64,000 nt of DNA from RDYZ01 sp964518905 (GCA_964518905.1 CAZFJL010000022.1:7823-71822); one strand, 5' to 3'. Positions 18,572 through 27,443 are shown, counted from the stretch's first letter. Made by a program: numbers and translations. The notes: generated from the letters alone by a model not told the origin.

Positions 18572-19861
18572 CTAACCGCGCAGCAGCAAAATCACGGTTT
18601 GCAGCAGACCGATGACGACACCCAGCACACCGCCCAGGGTGACGATCGACTGTAGCTCCGTTTTGACGATGCCCTCAGTGGCGCTTTCGAGGTCTTCGGC
18701 GGAGGTAGCGTTGACGCGATCGATAATCGCCTGGTCGAGCGCCAGGATGGGAATCACTCGCGCCACAATGCGTTCCAGGTCGGCTTCGAGGTAGCGATCG
18801 AGAATCAGCGCCAGTTCGTCGCTCATCACTGCGAGGGAATTGTCCAGCACGTCGGACGATCGCAGCCGTGCCAGTAGCGACGCCGTGACGCGATCAATAT
18901 CGATCGACTCGCCGAGGCTACCGATCAGTTCCGCCCCGTCGGTTTGCATGTATTTACGGATGCTGCGGCGCAGGGTGCGGCGCAGTTGGCGCACCGTCGA
19001 AAGTGCCAGATTTTGCAGCGAGAGATTTTGCAGTTCGTCGCGCAGCCGATCGCTGAGTTCTAGCGCTTGCAAAGTTTCGCTTAGTCGTGCGTTGGCAGCT
19101 TGGCGATCGTCAAGGCAAAACGTCCGCAACCGGATTAGCGCCGCGCGTAGACCGACGAAGTTCGCCACGAGCCAATAGGTTCCGCTGCTGCTGTCGCGAA
19201 AGCTGGCGTCGATCGCGTTGATGTTGCGATCGGTCAGAAAGTCGATGAGAAACAGGCGAACCGAGTTGGGCGAAAGGATCGTCGAGAGCATCCAGTCCGC
19301 GAGGCGATCGGCCTGGGTCGCGCTCAGGCGATATTCGAGCAGGACGCGATCGAAAATGCGATCACTCTGTTGTGCGAGAAATTCTGGATGACGCGACCAA
19401 ACGCGCACCAGACGCGGCAACGCTTCCGAGAGTAAATCATGCAAAATGCCGGACACAACACGCGCGGCTTTCGAGTCGGGATCTTCGGTTTGCAAACTGT
19501 CGCGAGCAGTTTGTAGCAGCCACAAAATCCCCGATCGCACCCGTTCGATCGCCAACAACCGCCGCGTCAACTTTTGCAGCTCCTCCGGCGTCAGCAGCGA
19601 ATTGACGATCGTGTCGGCCACCCGCTGCGCTAGTCGGCCCTGATTGCGCGGAATCAGACCAGGCGTAAACGGGATGCGATAGCCACCGACGAAGTAGGGA
19701 CGATAGGGTCGAAACAGCATCTTGATCGCAATATCGTTCGTGAAATAGCCAATGATTCCCCCGGCGATCGGCGGGAGGAGATAAATCCAGAGTTCGGCGA
19801 AATTGGCAAAGTTCACGAGCGTTGCTTGAGGAAGAATTTGAGGGTTGATATCAGACAACAT
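18572..19861 (-). CDS. DUF445 family membrane protein
   Basis: A 429-residue protein with the characteristic DUF445 opening: a first membrane helix (LLPPIAGGIIGYFTNDIAIKML), then PYFVGGYRIPFTPGLIPRNQGRLA. A long soluble alpha-helical middle follows, and a second membrane helix sits at the very C-terminus (LGGVLGVVIGLLQTVILLL). Both ends are therefore anchored in the membrane. The family is conserved in cyanobacteria and Gram-positives, and no biochemical function is firmly assigned. It stands alone, divergent from nothing and convergent with the metallophosphoesterase gene. Confidence 0.9.
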   Translation of the reverse strand: MLSDINPQILPQATLVNFANFAELWIYLLPPIAGGIIGYFTNDIAIKMLFRPYRPYFVGGYRIPFTPGLIPRNQGRLAQRVADTIVNSLLTPEELQKLTRRLLAIERVRSGILWLLQTARDSLQTEDPDSKAARVVSGILHDLLSEALPRLVRVWSRHPEFLAQQSDRIFDRVLLEYRLSATQADRLADWMLSTILSPNSVRLFLIDFLTDRNINAIDASFRDSSSGTYWLVANFVGLRAALIRLRTFCLDDRQAANARLSETLQALELSDRLRDELQNLSLQNLALSTVRQLRRTLRRSIRKYMQTDGAELIGSLGESIDIDRVTASLLARLRSSDVLDNSLAVMSDELALILDRYLEADLERIVARVIPILALDQAIIDRVNATSAEDLESATEGIVKTELQSIVTLGGVLGVVIGLLQTVILLLRG

Positions 19862-19926
19862 CGCAGGCGAATCAGCCCGAACGTGTCAGGCGATCGCCTG
19901 GTCTCTCATTTTAACCTCTGTGACTT

Positions 19927-20376
19927 CTAGGCTTGAGACATTAGGCGTTCTAGCTCTTGCGGGATGTCCACTCGCTGACGAGTCCAGCGATCAATGCAAA
20001 CATGGCGGGTCATTGCACGCGCCACGACTTTGGCGCTGTGATTGTGAATAATCGTGTAGACGATCGCAAATTCAGAAATATCTCGGGACACATCATCCCT
20101 AGCTTCAGCCTGCCAAAATAAATCGATCGTAATCTCCTCGCCACAGTACAGCGGGCGACGAAAATCAATCTCGGCATGGGCGATCGGGATGATCACTGAC
20201 TGCCGATCGGTGGCTTGTCCGCTGAGGATTTCTCCACTAAAGAAACGAGCGAGGTCGATGCCAGACTTCGCGAGCGCATCTTCGTAGGCTTCATGGCAAA
20301 TGGATAGCAACGTAGCAAAATAAACGACGCCTGCTGCGTCGGTATCGGCAAAGCGAATGGTGCGGTGATAGCTCAC
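19927..20376 (-). CDS. 1,4-dihydroxy-2-naphthoyl-CoA thioesterase (hotdog fold)
   Basis: A 149-residue hotdog thioesterase with the 4-hydroxybenzoyl-CoA/DHNA-CoA signature RFADTDAAGVVYFATLLS, whose Asp is catalytic. The later motif EIDFRRPLYCGEEITIDL is also typical. In cyanobacteria this family hydrolyses DHNA-CoA in the synthesis of phylloquinone, the photosystem I cofactor. That assignment rests on family knowledge and the strong match at the active-site loop. Upstream lies the acetyltransferase gene on the same strand; three direct GGCAATTT boxes and one inverted box occupy the space between them. Confidence 0.88.
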   Translation of the reverse strand: MSYHRTIRFADTDAAGVVYFATLLSICHEAYEDALAKSGIDLARFFSGEILSGQATDRQSVIIPIAHAEIDFRRPLYCGEEITIDLFWQAEARDDVSRDISEFAIVYTIIHNHSAKVVARAMTRHVCIDRWTRQRVDIPQELERLMSQA

Positions 20377-20415
20377 ACTAAACCTGGGATATAGACAATA
20401 GCTGTTTTCTATCGT

Positions 20416-20460
20416 GGCAATTTAACGGCAATTTATGGCAATTATGACGAAAAAATTGCC
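20416..20460 (-). promoter_or_regulatory. GGCAATTT boxes at helical spacing, operator-like
   Basis: GGCAATTTA occurs at 20416 and 20427, GGCAATTA at 20437, and the inverse AAATTGCC at 20453. The three direct copies are spaced 11 and 10 bp apart, about one helical turn, and lie 40-85 bp before the start of the thioesterase gene. This looks like a cluster of protein-binding sites, but no regulator can be named. Confidence 0.4.
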
Positions 20461-20472
20461 TTTAATCCTCGA

Positions 20473-21051
20473 TCAAGGTTTCAAGGATTTAGGTTCAATC
20501 AGCGATTTACAAATCAGCGATTTACAGTAAACCCGATCGCAACGCGCCGTTTCAACGCCCGTACTCGGCTGATAGCCTGCGGCCTCATAAAGCTGCACCG
20601 CCTCCACCAGCACCGAGGCCGTTTCAATCCAAGCTTCGCGAAAACCTCGGGTAACGGCTCGCTGCTCCAGCCATTGCAGCAAAAAGCGACCCAAACCGCG
20701 CCCGCGCACTGTCTGATCAAGATACATCTTACGAATCTCGCAGGCATCGGGATGGCGATCAATCGGATAAAACGCGCCCGTCCCGACGATCGCGCCCTCC
20801 GCCTCAATCACCCAAAACTCACCGCCGCGATCGCCGTAGCACGCTTCCACCTCGATCACGTCCCGATCCGCACCCTCCGGCTCCCATCCCAACCCATACT
20901 CCGCCAAGACCCCGCCAATAACCGCCGCCGCCGCCTCGCGATCGTCTGGCTGCCAGGGTCGTAGCGTGACGTGGGTTGGTTGGGAAAATGCCGGATCATC
21001 GGGGGATACGGTGCGGGGCTTGAGGTCAAACCGAATCATCGGCGGTGTCAA
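20473..21051 (-). CDS. GNAT-family N-acetyltransferase
   Basis: The acetyl-CoA binding core is clear: EIRKMYLDQTVRGRGLGRFLLQWLEQRA contains the R/Q-x-x-G-x-G/A loop. It is followed by a helix and IETASVLVEAVQLYEAAGYQP, the usual C-terminal beta-alpha of GNAT proteins. The 192-residue length is normal. The acceptor substrate cannot be inferred. The gene lies upstream of the DHNA-CoA thioesterase gene with a 96-bp gap containing repeated boxes, so independent promoters are likely. Confidence 0.88.
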   Translation of the reverse strand: MTPPMIRFDLKPRTVSPDDPAFSQPTHVTLRPWQPDDREAAAAVIGGVLAEYGLGWEPEGADRDVIEVEACYGDRGGEFWVIEAEGAIVGTGAFYPIDRHPDACEIRKMYLDQTVRGRGLGRFLLQWLEQRAVTRGFREAWIETASVLVEAVQLYEAAGYQPSTGVETARCDRVYCKSLICKSLIEPKSLKP

Positions 21052-21096
21052 TGTTGTGGGGGCGCTGGATGGATCGGTTGAGAGGCGAGAAGGGGG

Positions 21097-21651
21097 TTAA
21101 GCCGTGGCGATCGCGACTATTGGCTTCGTCGCGCCAACCAGGCGGTTTTCGGAAATAAAAGTGGTCGTGGCGCGATCGCCTGCAACTTTTGGCTTCGAGA
21201 CGAACACCTGGAGGCGTAAATTCGGCGTCGCAAACCAAATTTTTTCCTCGATAACCGTCGCCGGATGCTCCGTGGTCAGGACAAACGTACCATCGGGGTT
21301 GAAGTGATATTTGCCGATCGTCACGGGCGAGCTACTGTTGCGATGAGACTGCAAAATACGGCCATAGTTGGCATTGTCCGGCTGGGGGATGGGGACAAAA
21401 ATGCTCCGATCGTCCGGCGCAATCTCGGTTTGTCCAGCATTAAGCCAGGTCACTTGAAACGGAAACGTCGCCGTATCCGGATCGAGGTCGCATTGACGAC
21501 ACACCCGCACCACCGACTCATCATCGATCGCCAGCGCCACGATATCGAGCGTCATATTGAGATCGTCGATCTCGCACGTATCCCAGGTGTGCCCCGTGCG
21601 CTGCGATCGCCACTGACCCAGCGATAGGCGCAAAAATTTAGAAATATTCAT
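21097..21651 (-). CDS. CpcS/CpeS-type phycobiliprotein lyase
   Basis: Attaches bilin chromophores to cysteines of phycobiliproteins, a step in building phycobilisomes. The family's opening is recognisable (MNISKFLRLSLGQWRSQRTGHTW), as are the later GKYHFNPDGTFVLTTE and EKIWFATPNLRLQ, which line the bilin-binding lipocalin-like barrel. I chose the ATG at 21651 rather than the longer frame to 21726 because the family begins with this motif. It lies 45 bp from the acetyltransferase gene. Which subtype it is (S, U or V), and thus the exact target cysteine, cannot be told. Confidence 0.85.
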   Translation of the reverse strand: MNISKFLRLSLGQWRSQRTGHTWDTCEIDDLNMTLDIVALAIDDESVVRVCRQCDLDPDTATFPFQVTWLNAGQTEIAPDDRSIFVPIPQPDNANYGRILQSHRNSSSPVTIGKYHFNPDGTFVLTTEHPATVIEEKIWFATPNLRLQVFVSKPKVAGDRATTTFISENRLVGATKPIVAIATA

Positions 21652-21698
21652 GGCGATCGCTCCCAACCTTCCCGAAATGGACAAACCGAATGTCGCAC

Positions 21699-21720
21699 TC
21701 AAGATCGAATTCGATCTTGA
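21699..21720. promoter_or_regulatory. Perfect 22-bp palindrome upstream of the lyase gene
   Basis: TCAAGATCGAATTCGATCTTGA reads identically on both strands, 48 bp upstream of the lyase start codon. It overlaps a second palindrome, TTGAATTCAA, at 21717-21726. The position suits an operator for a dimeric regulator, though the binding protein is unknown. Confidence 0.45.
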
Positions 21721-21871
21721 ATTCAACCGTGAACGCCAAACGGCTCAATACCGCCACAGGTGGTTAAGTTATTTGGCATCATTTGGCGTCTCGTATTGTC
21801 GCACCTTCGGGCAAATTGGGACGGATGCGCGTCCGCTTGTTTTGATTCCTGCGGACGCAAATCTTACCGAT

Positions 21872-22687
21872 TTAGCGAAATGCGTCGGGATTTAAGCGAT
21901 TTGAGCCAGAACCAGAGGACGGCTTCGGTATGCCATCAAGCGAGACCGATCGTCCGTCCGACAACATCGCTCCTGACCCGCCATCGGCGGCATCCAGGAA
22001 CGGACGCAGATCGATGCGATCGCTGCTGCTCGTAATTCGCAACGTGCTACCGGCTTGGCTACCACCGAGAATATCGCCGACGATCGCGCCGAGATCACCC
22101 GAATCTGGTAGACCACCGCCATTGCCCAGCGGCCAGTTACCGCCGCTTGTGCCGCGACCGCCGCCCAGCCCGGTATCGGTCAGCGCCGTCACCGGCTGGG
22201 TTTGCGTCCCACCATCGGCAATCACAATATTTTGGAAGGTGCGATCGCGGGTAATTTGCGGATCTTGTCCCGGCGGTACAGTCAGCACGATCCGGCAGGA
22301 GGAATCGCGCTCGGTGGTGACACAGACTGTGTCGTAATTATTTTCGTAGCCGTTCGCCAGTTCCAGCAAACCATCGGGGCGATAAACCTCCAGACGACGG
22401 GCAATCTCGCGACAGCGTCGATCGCTACTCCAGCTCGAACCCATCGCCGACGGTGTCACCCAGGCGTACGACTCTCCCGGCTGGCTTTCCGGGCGATACA
22501 TCACCGTATCGCGCCCGCCCACGGACTCGCAGGTGAACCGCGCTTCTGCGTTGCTGACCGGGGGATCTTGGCGATCGGGCGATTGACTCGTATCGTCGGG
22601 GATTTGGGGGATTTGGGCGATCGCGAGTGGCGCGAGGATGAGGCTACCCAGGCAACTGGCGATCGTTAAACGTAAGGAACATTGCAT
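21872..22687 (-). CDS. COP23 domain protein, exported
   Basis: A signal peptide (SCLGSLILAPLAIAQ) is followed by a COP23 domain: FTCESVGGRDTVMYRPE at its start, a WSSDRRCREIARRLEVY helix, then YDTVCVTTERDSSCRIVLTVPPGQDP. The conserved cysteines probably form disulfides outside the cytoplasm. The family is named for a circadian-oscillating protein of about 23 kDa in cyanobacteria; no enzymatic role is known. The C-terminal third is Gly/Ser-rich and probably flexible. Transcribed alone. Confidence 0.85.
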   Translation of the reverse strand: MQCSLRLTIASCLGSLILAPLAIAQIPQIPDDTSQSPDRQDPPVSNAEARFTCESVGGRDTVMYRPESQPGESYAWVTPSAMGSSWSSDRRCREIARRLEVYRPDGLLELANGYENNYDTVCVTTERDSSCRIVLTVPPGQDPQITRDRTFQNIVIADGGTQTQPVTALTDTGLGGGRGTSGGNWPLGNGGGLPDSGDLGAIVGDILGGSQAGSTLRITSSSDRIDLRPFLDAADGGSGAMLSDGRSVSLDGIPKPSSGSGSNRLNPDAFR

Positions 22688-23074
22688 GGTTTTGAGGATA
22701 GAGAAGGTCGAACGAGAGCGGAATAGAAGATCGGTTGATCAAAAGCAGATGCTGCAAATCAAACGCGAGTTCAGGCTTAAAACAAAACTAAAAATACAAT
22801 CGGTGTGATGCATCGATCTTGGTCACGATCGCCCGCATGATTTCAGGCTGCAAGGCTGCAAGGCTGCATCAGTTCCTAATGAATCGATTTAATTTCTTCA
22901 CAACACTCATACCCGAAGACTAGGCGACCTAGGAAAACCTTGACGAGCGTTCTGCATTCGTCGTTCCAGGAATCAAGCCTTACTTTACAAAAATTAATAA
23001 AAACAACTCCAATTCAATTTGTCAGAATAGAGCTAGGAAAGATACGCACGGCAGATTAAGCGGGGAGTCTAGCA
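22688..23074. other. Intergenic region between divergent genes
   Basis: A 387-bp spacer between the COP23 gene (leftward) and the zinc-ribbon gene (rightward), so it should hold both promoters. It contains three perfect tandem copies of AGGCTGCA at 22845-22868. No gene or RNA was recognised. Confidence 0.5.
22845..22868. repeat. Tandem 8-bp repeat, three copies
   Basis: Three contiguous perfect copies of AGGCTGCA in the divergent intergenic region upstream of the COP23 gene. Its function, if any, is unknown. Confidence 0.7.
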
Positions 23075-23542
23075 ATGTCTGACACATGGGATCTCAGGTG
23101 GACATCGATCGACGGCACGGAAATTAATGTCGAAAATTCGGGTGAGTATACGATCGTCTCCGCCGAGCGCAGCCTACCCGGTCAGTTTGAGCAAACCCAA
23201 AACACGACCGAGTCCGGCTCCTGGGTTAAACCGCCTCAGGTTAACCAAGATGGCGATCGCAGTGTGGTGACGATCGTTGCGACTCACGGGCGTTTCGAGA
23301 TTGAGATCGAGGGGTTAAATATTGAAGTGCAGAATGACGACGGCGTGCCACCGCCGCCAATGATGCCGCTCATGATGCCGCTGACGGCGATGTCTCCCTA
23401 TCCGATCGGGGATGAGTCGGAATCGACCCCGAACTCTGCCACGGCATCAAATGCGGCCAATCCAGTCACAACCTGTACAAAATGCGGCCATCTCGGTCAG
23501 CCTAACGATCGCTTTTGCGCCCAGTGCGGCACGGCGTTGTAG
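23075..23542 (+). CDS. Protein with C-terminal zinc ribbon
   Basis: A 155-residue protein. The first 90 residues look like a small beta-rich domain (WDLRWTSIDGTEINVENSGEYTI). They are followed by a Pro/Met linker (PPPPMMPLMMPL) and then a classic zinc-ribbon tail, CTKCGHLGQPNDRFCAQCG, with two CxxC pairs. No membrane segment is evident. The combination suggests an adaptor or regulatory protein, but I do not recognise the N-terminal domain. It is convergent with the Mrp operon, 25 bp from mnhB. Confidence 0.75.
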   Translation: MSDTWDLRWTSIDGTEINVENSGEYTIVSAERSLPGQFEQTQNTTESGSWVKPPQVNQDGDRSVVTIVATHGRFEIEIEGLNIEVQNDDGVPPPPMMPLMMPLTAMSPYPIGDESESTPNSATASNAANPVTTCTKCGHLGQPNDRFCAQCGTAL

Positions 23543-23567
23543 TTGATTTCCGCGCGATCACGATCGC

Positions 23568-24230
23568 CTACAACAAGCCGCGATAGCGAATAAACAACAA
23601 AATCGCCGCCCACGATCCGAGCGCCACTTTCAACGCCACCAAGGCATTCAGCAACGGAATCGAACCACCACTGATCAAGCCACCAAACTCGCCCAACGGC
23701 AAAGCCCAGCCGCCCAGCGTCAACACCGCCAAGACGATAAACACTAGCACCGATACTTTTTCCAGCATCGCCGCCCGCCAGCGCTTATAGATTCCCTCCA
23801 TCCAGTCCGCAGGCGACGTGATCGCCACCAGGCCGATCGCCGTGCCGCCCGCCACCCCAGCCGCAAACCCACCGCCGGGACTCAGGTGTCCGCGTAACAT
23901 CAGCTCGACGCACACCAGTGCTGTGATCATCGCGCCGAGGCGTGCCAGCACGATCGACGGCTGGTCAGTGAACTGATGCACCGTCGGCGACGGTTGTTCA
24001 TCGGCCAGCAAATAGCGCACCCCCATAATCGACAGCGTGAACACTACCACTTCAAAAATGGTGTCGTATAGCCGATTGCGAAACAGGATGCCAGAGACCG
24101 CGTTGGGGATGCCGCTATCGCGCACGATCGCGGCCACTACTTCCATATTGGTGAGATCCGAGGCGGGGTTCGGGAGCCATAGCATTTTGAGAAAAAAGGC
24201 GATACCCGCGACGAGATAAATCCATTTCAT
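23568..24230 (-). CDS. mnhB: Mrp/Mnh-type antiporter subunit B
   Basis: Membrane subunit of the multi-subunit Na+(K+)/H+ antiporter. The MnhB signature RGHLSPGGGFAAGVAGGTAIGL is clear, and about six hydrophobic segments are visible over 220 residues. An N-terminal part of about 70 residues (IFEVVVFTLSIMGVRYLL) resembles the MbhE or MrpA C-terminal segment, so the protein may merge that piece with MnhB. Last gene of the leftward Mrp operon; the 62-bp gap to the DUF4040 gene is the longest in the operon. Confidence 0.88.
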   Translation of the reverse strand: MKWIYLVAGIAFFLKMLWLPNPASDLTNMEVVAAIVRDSGIPNAVSGILFRNRLYDTIFEVVVFTLSIMGVRYLLADEQPSPTVHQFTDQPSIVLARLGAMITALVCVELMLRGHLSPGGGFAAGVAGGTAIGLVAITSPADWMEGIYKRWRAAMLEKVSVLVFIVLAVLTLGGWALPLGEFGGLISGGSIPLLNALVALKVALGSWAAILLFIRYRGLL

Positions 24231-24292
24231 CAGGCTTGGTGTTTAGAGTGTTGGAGATGAGAAATTTGGAGTGAAAGCTTTGGGGTGAAAAG

Positions 24293-25051
24293 TTAAGGCT
24301 TTGAGGCTGGGGAAATGGGAGTTGGATCGGTTGGTTCGATCGGAAAGGTGGAGCGAAGGGTGACGATCGCCGGGTTCAGCTCGACTTGCATCAGGTCATA
24401 GAGGCGTGGAACTCGAATGCTGAGAGCGTAGGGGAGGGGATCAGGACGAGGCGTCGATTCAGCGGTTTCCGGTAATGATGCTGATGCCGATCCGGTGCTG
24501 ATAGCGTGCACATCTCGCGTTTCGAGGGCGGCGTGTAGGGCAGCGCGATCGGGGTAGGGAACCAGTTCGAGACGAAGGAAATGCTGACGGCAAAAATCGC
24601 GCAGATCGGCGATCAGCGGTTCGGGCATAGAGGAGACAACCGCCTCACGTATCGGAGAAAATTCATCCAAGGTTGAATCGCCGATAGAGTCATTACCTGA
24701 ATTGATGAAAATATGGGGCGTCACCCTAGGTTCTGACGATTCTGGTTCGTTGAATAAATCCGAAATCTCAGGCAAATCTTCTAGCTCCGCCAACACGCCC
24801 AATCGCAGTACCAGCGACGATCGCACCGCCACCATGTACAGCGTAATCGCCAGCATTGTCCCGACCAGCGCCTCGGTGAGCGCCACATCCGCTGCCCCAA
24901 ATAGCGCGTACACCAACGCCGCGATCGCCCCCAAAATTCCCCGCACCACCAAGGCGTGATACGGATCTTTCTGCAAAAGGGTCATCACTGCCGCGATCGG
25001 CAACAGCGCCACGATCGCCAGCAGATCGAGATCCGTCATTGTATTAGTCAT
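24293..25051 (-). CDS. DUF4040 (MrpA C-terminal-like) antiporter subunit with soluble tail
   Basis: The first 85 residues carry three membrane helices with the DUF4040/MbhD pattern (DPYHALVVRGILGAIAALVYALFGAADVALTEALVG), which corresponds to a segment of the large MrpA subunit in other bacteria. A hydrophilic extension of about 160 residues then runs to the C-terminus (PEPLIADLRDFCRQHFLRLELVPYP and beyond); I do not recognise it as a known domain. Start overlaps the end of mnhG by 8 bp, showing translational coupling. The operon lacks the full NuoL-like MrpA, as in other cyanobacterial Mrp loci. Confidence 0.85.
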   Translation of the reverse strand: MTNTMTDLDLLAIVALLPIAAVMTLLQKDPYHALVVRGILGAIAALVYALFGAADVALTEALVGTMLAITLYMVAVRSSLVLRLGVLAELEDLPEISDLFNEPESSEPRVTPHIFINSGNDSIGDSTLDEFSPIREAVVSSMPEPLIADLRDFCRQHFLRLELVPYPDRAALHAALETRDVHAISTGSASASLPETAESTPRPDPLPYALSIRVPRLYDLMQVELNPAIVTLRSTFPIEPTDPTPISPASKP

Positions 25052-25322
25052 GCGAGTGATCCTCCGTCGAACAGTAGGCCAAGACGTAGCCCAAAATCGT
25101 ATTCCAAATCGCCAGGGAAATCAGCGCCAAAATCAGCAGCGGCCACTCGCGCGGAATCTGGAGCAGCAAGCCCACAACGATCGCCATTGACCCCAAGGTG
25201 TCCGCGACCGACAGGCTATGCAATTTAAATAAGACCGATCGTGATCCCAATAGTGGCCAGGTTCCCCATAACCAAAACACAAGACCGATCACAATACAGA
25301 CGGTACTAATGCCATCGATCAT
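25044..25322 (-). CDS. mnhG: Mrp/Mnh antiporter subunit G
   Basis: Small membrane protein of 92 residues with three hydrophobic helices and the MnhG pattern: FWLWGTWPLLGSRSVLFKLHSLSVADTLGSMAIVVGLLLQ. It is part of the hydrophobic core of the Mrp antiporter. Start overlaps the mnhF stop by 4 bp, and its end overlaps the DUF4040 gene by 8 bp. Confidence 0.9.
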   Translation of the reverse strand: MIDGISTVCIVIGLVFWLWGTWPLLGSRSVLFKLHSLSVADTLGSMAIVVGLLLQIPREWPLLILALISLAIWNTILGYVLAYCSTEDHSHD

Positions 25323-25570
25323 GACTCATTCACCCGTTTTAAAATCTGCGCGAGCAGCATTAACGATGCATTTCCGACACTTAAGACCAGCACCCCAACA
25401 ACGCCGATCATCCAGTCATCACGCAACACCGAAACGACCAAAATCATAATTGATGTTTTCGTCGCTACGCTGGCAAATGCTAACATTTTTTGCCAAATAT
25501 CCTCATCTTGAAAGGCTTCATAGATGGGGATTAACAATGCAAGGATCATTGCGACCAAAATCCAGTTCAT
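25319..25570 (-). CDS. mnhF: Mrp/Mnh antiporter subunit F
   Basis: An 83-residue protein with three membrane helices, placed between mnhE and mnhG as in canonical Mrp operons. It overlaps both neighbours by 4 bp. Sequence conservation in this subunit is low, so the name rests mainly on size, topology and position. Confidence 0.85.
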   Translation of the reverse strand: MNWILVAMILALLIPIYEAFQDEDIWQKMLAFASVATKTSIMILVVSVLRDDWMIGVVGVLVLSVGNASLMLLAQILKRVNES

Positions 25571-25953
25571 TCGGGTTTTCTCCGGCGAATCCAGTGAACG
25601 CTATACCAGCCCCGTTCGTGGTACTGGGTGACGATCGTTTTGGGAGTAAAGGTAATGATGAAAATATCGAGAAAAATCAGGCCGGGAGTCCGACGTGGTG
25701 AGACATGTTCGAGGGTTGTATCTTCGTAGCGGTGAGGTTTGATGATGATCTCGATCGCCTCGATATACGCTTGGGGAATTGCAATCAGGCTATGCCAGAG
25801 AGCTTTTAACCAGTCACGTAGTGCGGCGGGTTTAGTGGCGCTACGTGGTATTAAAAGTGCAACAACGATTCCGATGATAATGTTCGTCAAGCTGAGATCT
25901 GCGGTCAGTAAAAACCAAATGGTTAAGCGCAGACAGATATCCAAATAAGCCAT
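25567..25953 (-). CDS. mnhE: Mrp/Mnh antiporter subunit E
   Basis: A 128-residue protein with an N-terminal pair of membrane helices and the MnhE pattern: LTADLSLTNIIIGIVVALLIPR, then IFIITFTPKTIV and the C-terminal HERGWYSVHWIRRRKPE (cytoplasmic domain). It follows mnhD with a 1-base overlap of their codons and overlaps mnhF by 4 bp, consistent with one polycistronic mRNA. Confidence 0.9.
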   Translation of the reverse strand: MAYLDICLRLTIWFLLTADLSLTNIIIGIVVALLIPRSATKPAALRDWLKALWHSLIAIPQAYIEAIEIIIKPHRYEDTTLEHVSPRRTPGLIFLDIFIITFTPKTIVTQYHERGWYSVHWIRRRKPE

Positions 25954-27443
25954 TACCCCAGACCTCTTGCTATGCTCGGTGCACTGACATAAATCACCAG
26001 TAAAAACAGTCCGATCGCGCTCAAGCTCATTACCCCAATCAGATGTTCGAGTCGCTCAAACATACGCGGTAGCTTAAGACTCAGCTTTTTAATTATTCCC
26101 AGATAAATCAACCAGCCAAAGATAGTTATACCGACGGCTTTTGCGATATTCACGATGTTGTAGGAATCGAGATCTACGAAATTAGCTACCAATAAACCGC
26201 CGAGTAAAATAACCATTGATGGCCAAAGAATCTTGACTTTTTTGGGTGCTGTGACCGTGCTGGAGTGGGGCAAAAAGATGAATTTTGCGAAGGTAATGGC
26301 GGTTCCTATGGCGGCGATGTTCATGGCGACGACTTGCCACGGGAGCAGCGATTTCATCATTAATGTTTTTGCGCCAAAACCGGCAAGCAGTGGCAGACCG
26401 GAGATTGAGAAGGCGGCGATCGCGCCCATCAGCCACAGCGATCGGGCGATCGGCTGTTGGTTCAATTCCTTGAAGTTGCGGCTCGGTAACGACCCCGCGA
26501 TCAAAAACAGGGCGGCCTTCACCAGTCCATGCGTCAGCGCGTAAAACCCGGCCACAGCCGGAGCCGCGAGCACAAACCCGAGCTGCGACACCGTACTGAA
26601 GGCCAGCATCCGCTTGCTGTCTTTTTCAAACACGGCATAGCTGACCCCAAACAGTGCCGTTCCGACCCCGGCGAGCCGCACGATCGGTTCCACCTCCGGC
26701 ACAAGCAAAGCACATCGCACCAGCGCCAACACTGCCGTGTTGACCACCACCCCGGACAGTATGGCCGACACGGGCGTTTCCGCTTCCGAGTGGGTTTGCG
26801 GTAGCCATAAACCGGAGACAAAAATGCCGCCTTTCACCAGTAGGCCGAGAAAAATTAGGGAGATCGCTTCCGGTGGTGCAACGCTCAAACCCTCGAAGCG
26901 AAACGAGTTGGTGGCTTGGTATACCAGGGCGACACCGACGAGGTAGAACAGCATGGCGGTGTTGCTGACGAACAGGTAGCGCAGGCCGACCCAGATCGAT
27001 CGCGCCGATCGCGAGTAGGTCATCAGCAAAAACGAGGCCACGCTGATGACTTCGAGGGCGACATAAAGGCTGATGAAGTCGGCGCAGAGAAAGGCGGCAT
27101 TGACGCTGCCGTGGAGCAAAATAACCTGGGTAAAAAAGAAGGCGGTTTTGTCGCTGCGCCAACAGTAGAGCAGGACGGCGAGGGTGACGAGAGCGTTGGT
27201 GAGGATGAAAAAGCCGCTGAGGGAGTCGGCGATCAGGGTGACGCCGAAGTTGTCGATCAGTTCAAAGGTTTGGGGCGATCGCGCGACGAGGAGCAGACCG
27301 GCATAGATGACCGAGATCAGCGTGACGCTCAGGGCAAGAATGCGATCAAACTGGGGCAGTAGGTAGATGCTAAAGCCGACGAAAAATGGCAGAGCAACCC
27401 AGGCAACGGTGACCACGGGTGTTAGTAATTCAGTGAGTTCCAT
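25953..27443 (-). CDS. mnhD: Mrp/Mnh antiporter subunit D (NuoM/N-like)
   Basis: Proton- or cation-translocating subunit homologous to NuoL/M/N. About 14 membrane helices occupy 496 residues. The core motif is seen in LLVKGGIFVSGLWLPQTHSEAETPVSAILSGVVV, and KRMLAFSTVSQLGFVLAA follows, both diagnostic of the family. The lysine in LVKGG and the glutamates near SEAE are the expected charged residues within the membrane. It overlaps mnhC by one base. Confidence 0.95.
   Translation of the reverse strand: MELTELLTPVVTVAWVALPFFVGFSIYLLPQFDRILALSVTLISVIYAGLLLVARSPQTFELIDNFGVTLIADSLSGFFILTNALVTLAVLLYCWRSDKTAFFFTQVILLHGSVNAAFLCADFISLYVALEVISVASFLLMTYSRSARSIWVGLRYLFVSNTAMLFYLVGVALVYQATNSFRFEGLSVAPPEAISLIFLGLLVKGGIFVSGLWLPQTHSEAETPVSAILSGVVVNTAVLALVRCALLVPEVEPIVRLAGVGTALFGVSYAVFEKDSKRMLAFSTVSQLGFVLAAPAVAGFYALTHGLVKAALFLIAGSLPSRNFKELNQQPIARSLWLMGAIAAFSISGLPLLAGFGAKTLMMKSLLPWQVVAMNIAAIGTAITFAKFIFLPHSSTVTAPKKVKILWPSMVILLGGLLVANFVDLDSYNIVNIAKAVGITIFGWLIYLGIIKKLSLKLPRMFERLEHLIGVMSLSAIGLFLLVIYVSAPSIARGLG

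Noticed and set aside
22845..22868. Tandem AGGCTGCA repeats as a possible CRISPR or iteron array
   Set aside because: The units are 8 bp and contiguous with no spacers, and there are only three; slippage is sufficient explanation.
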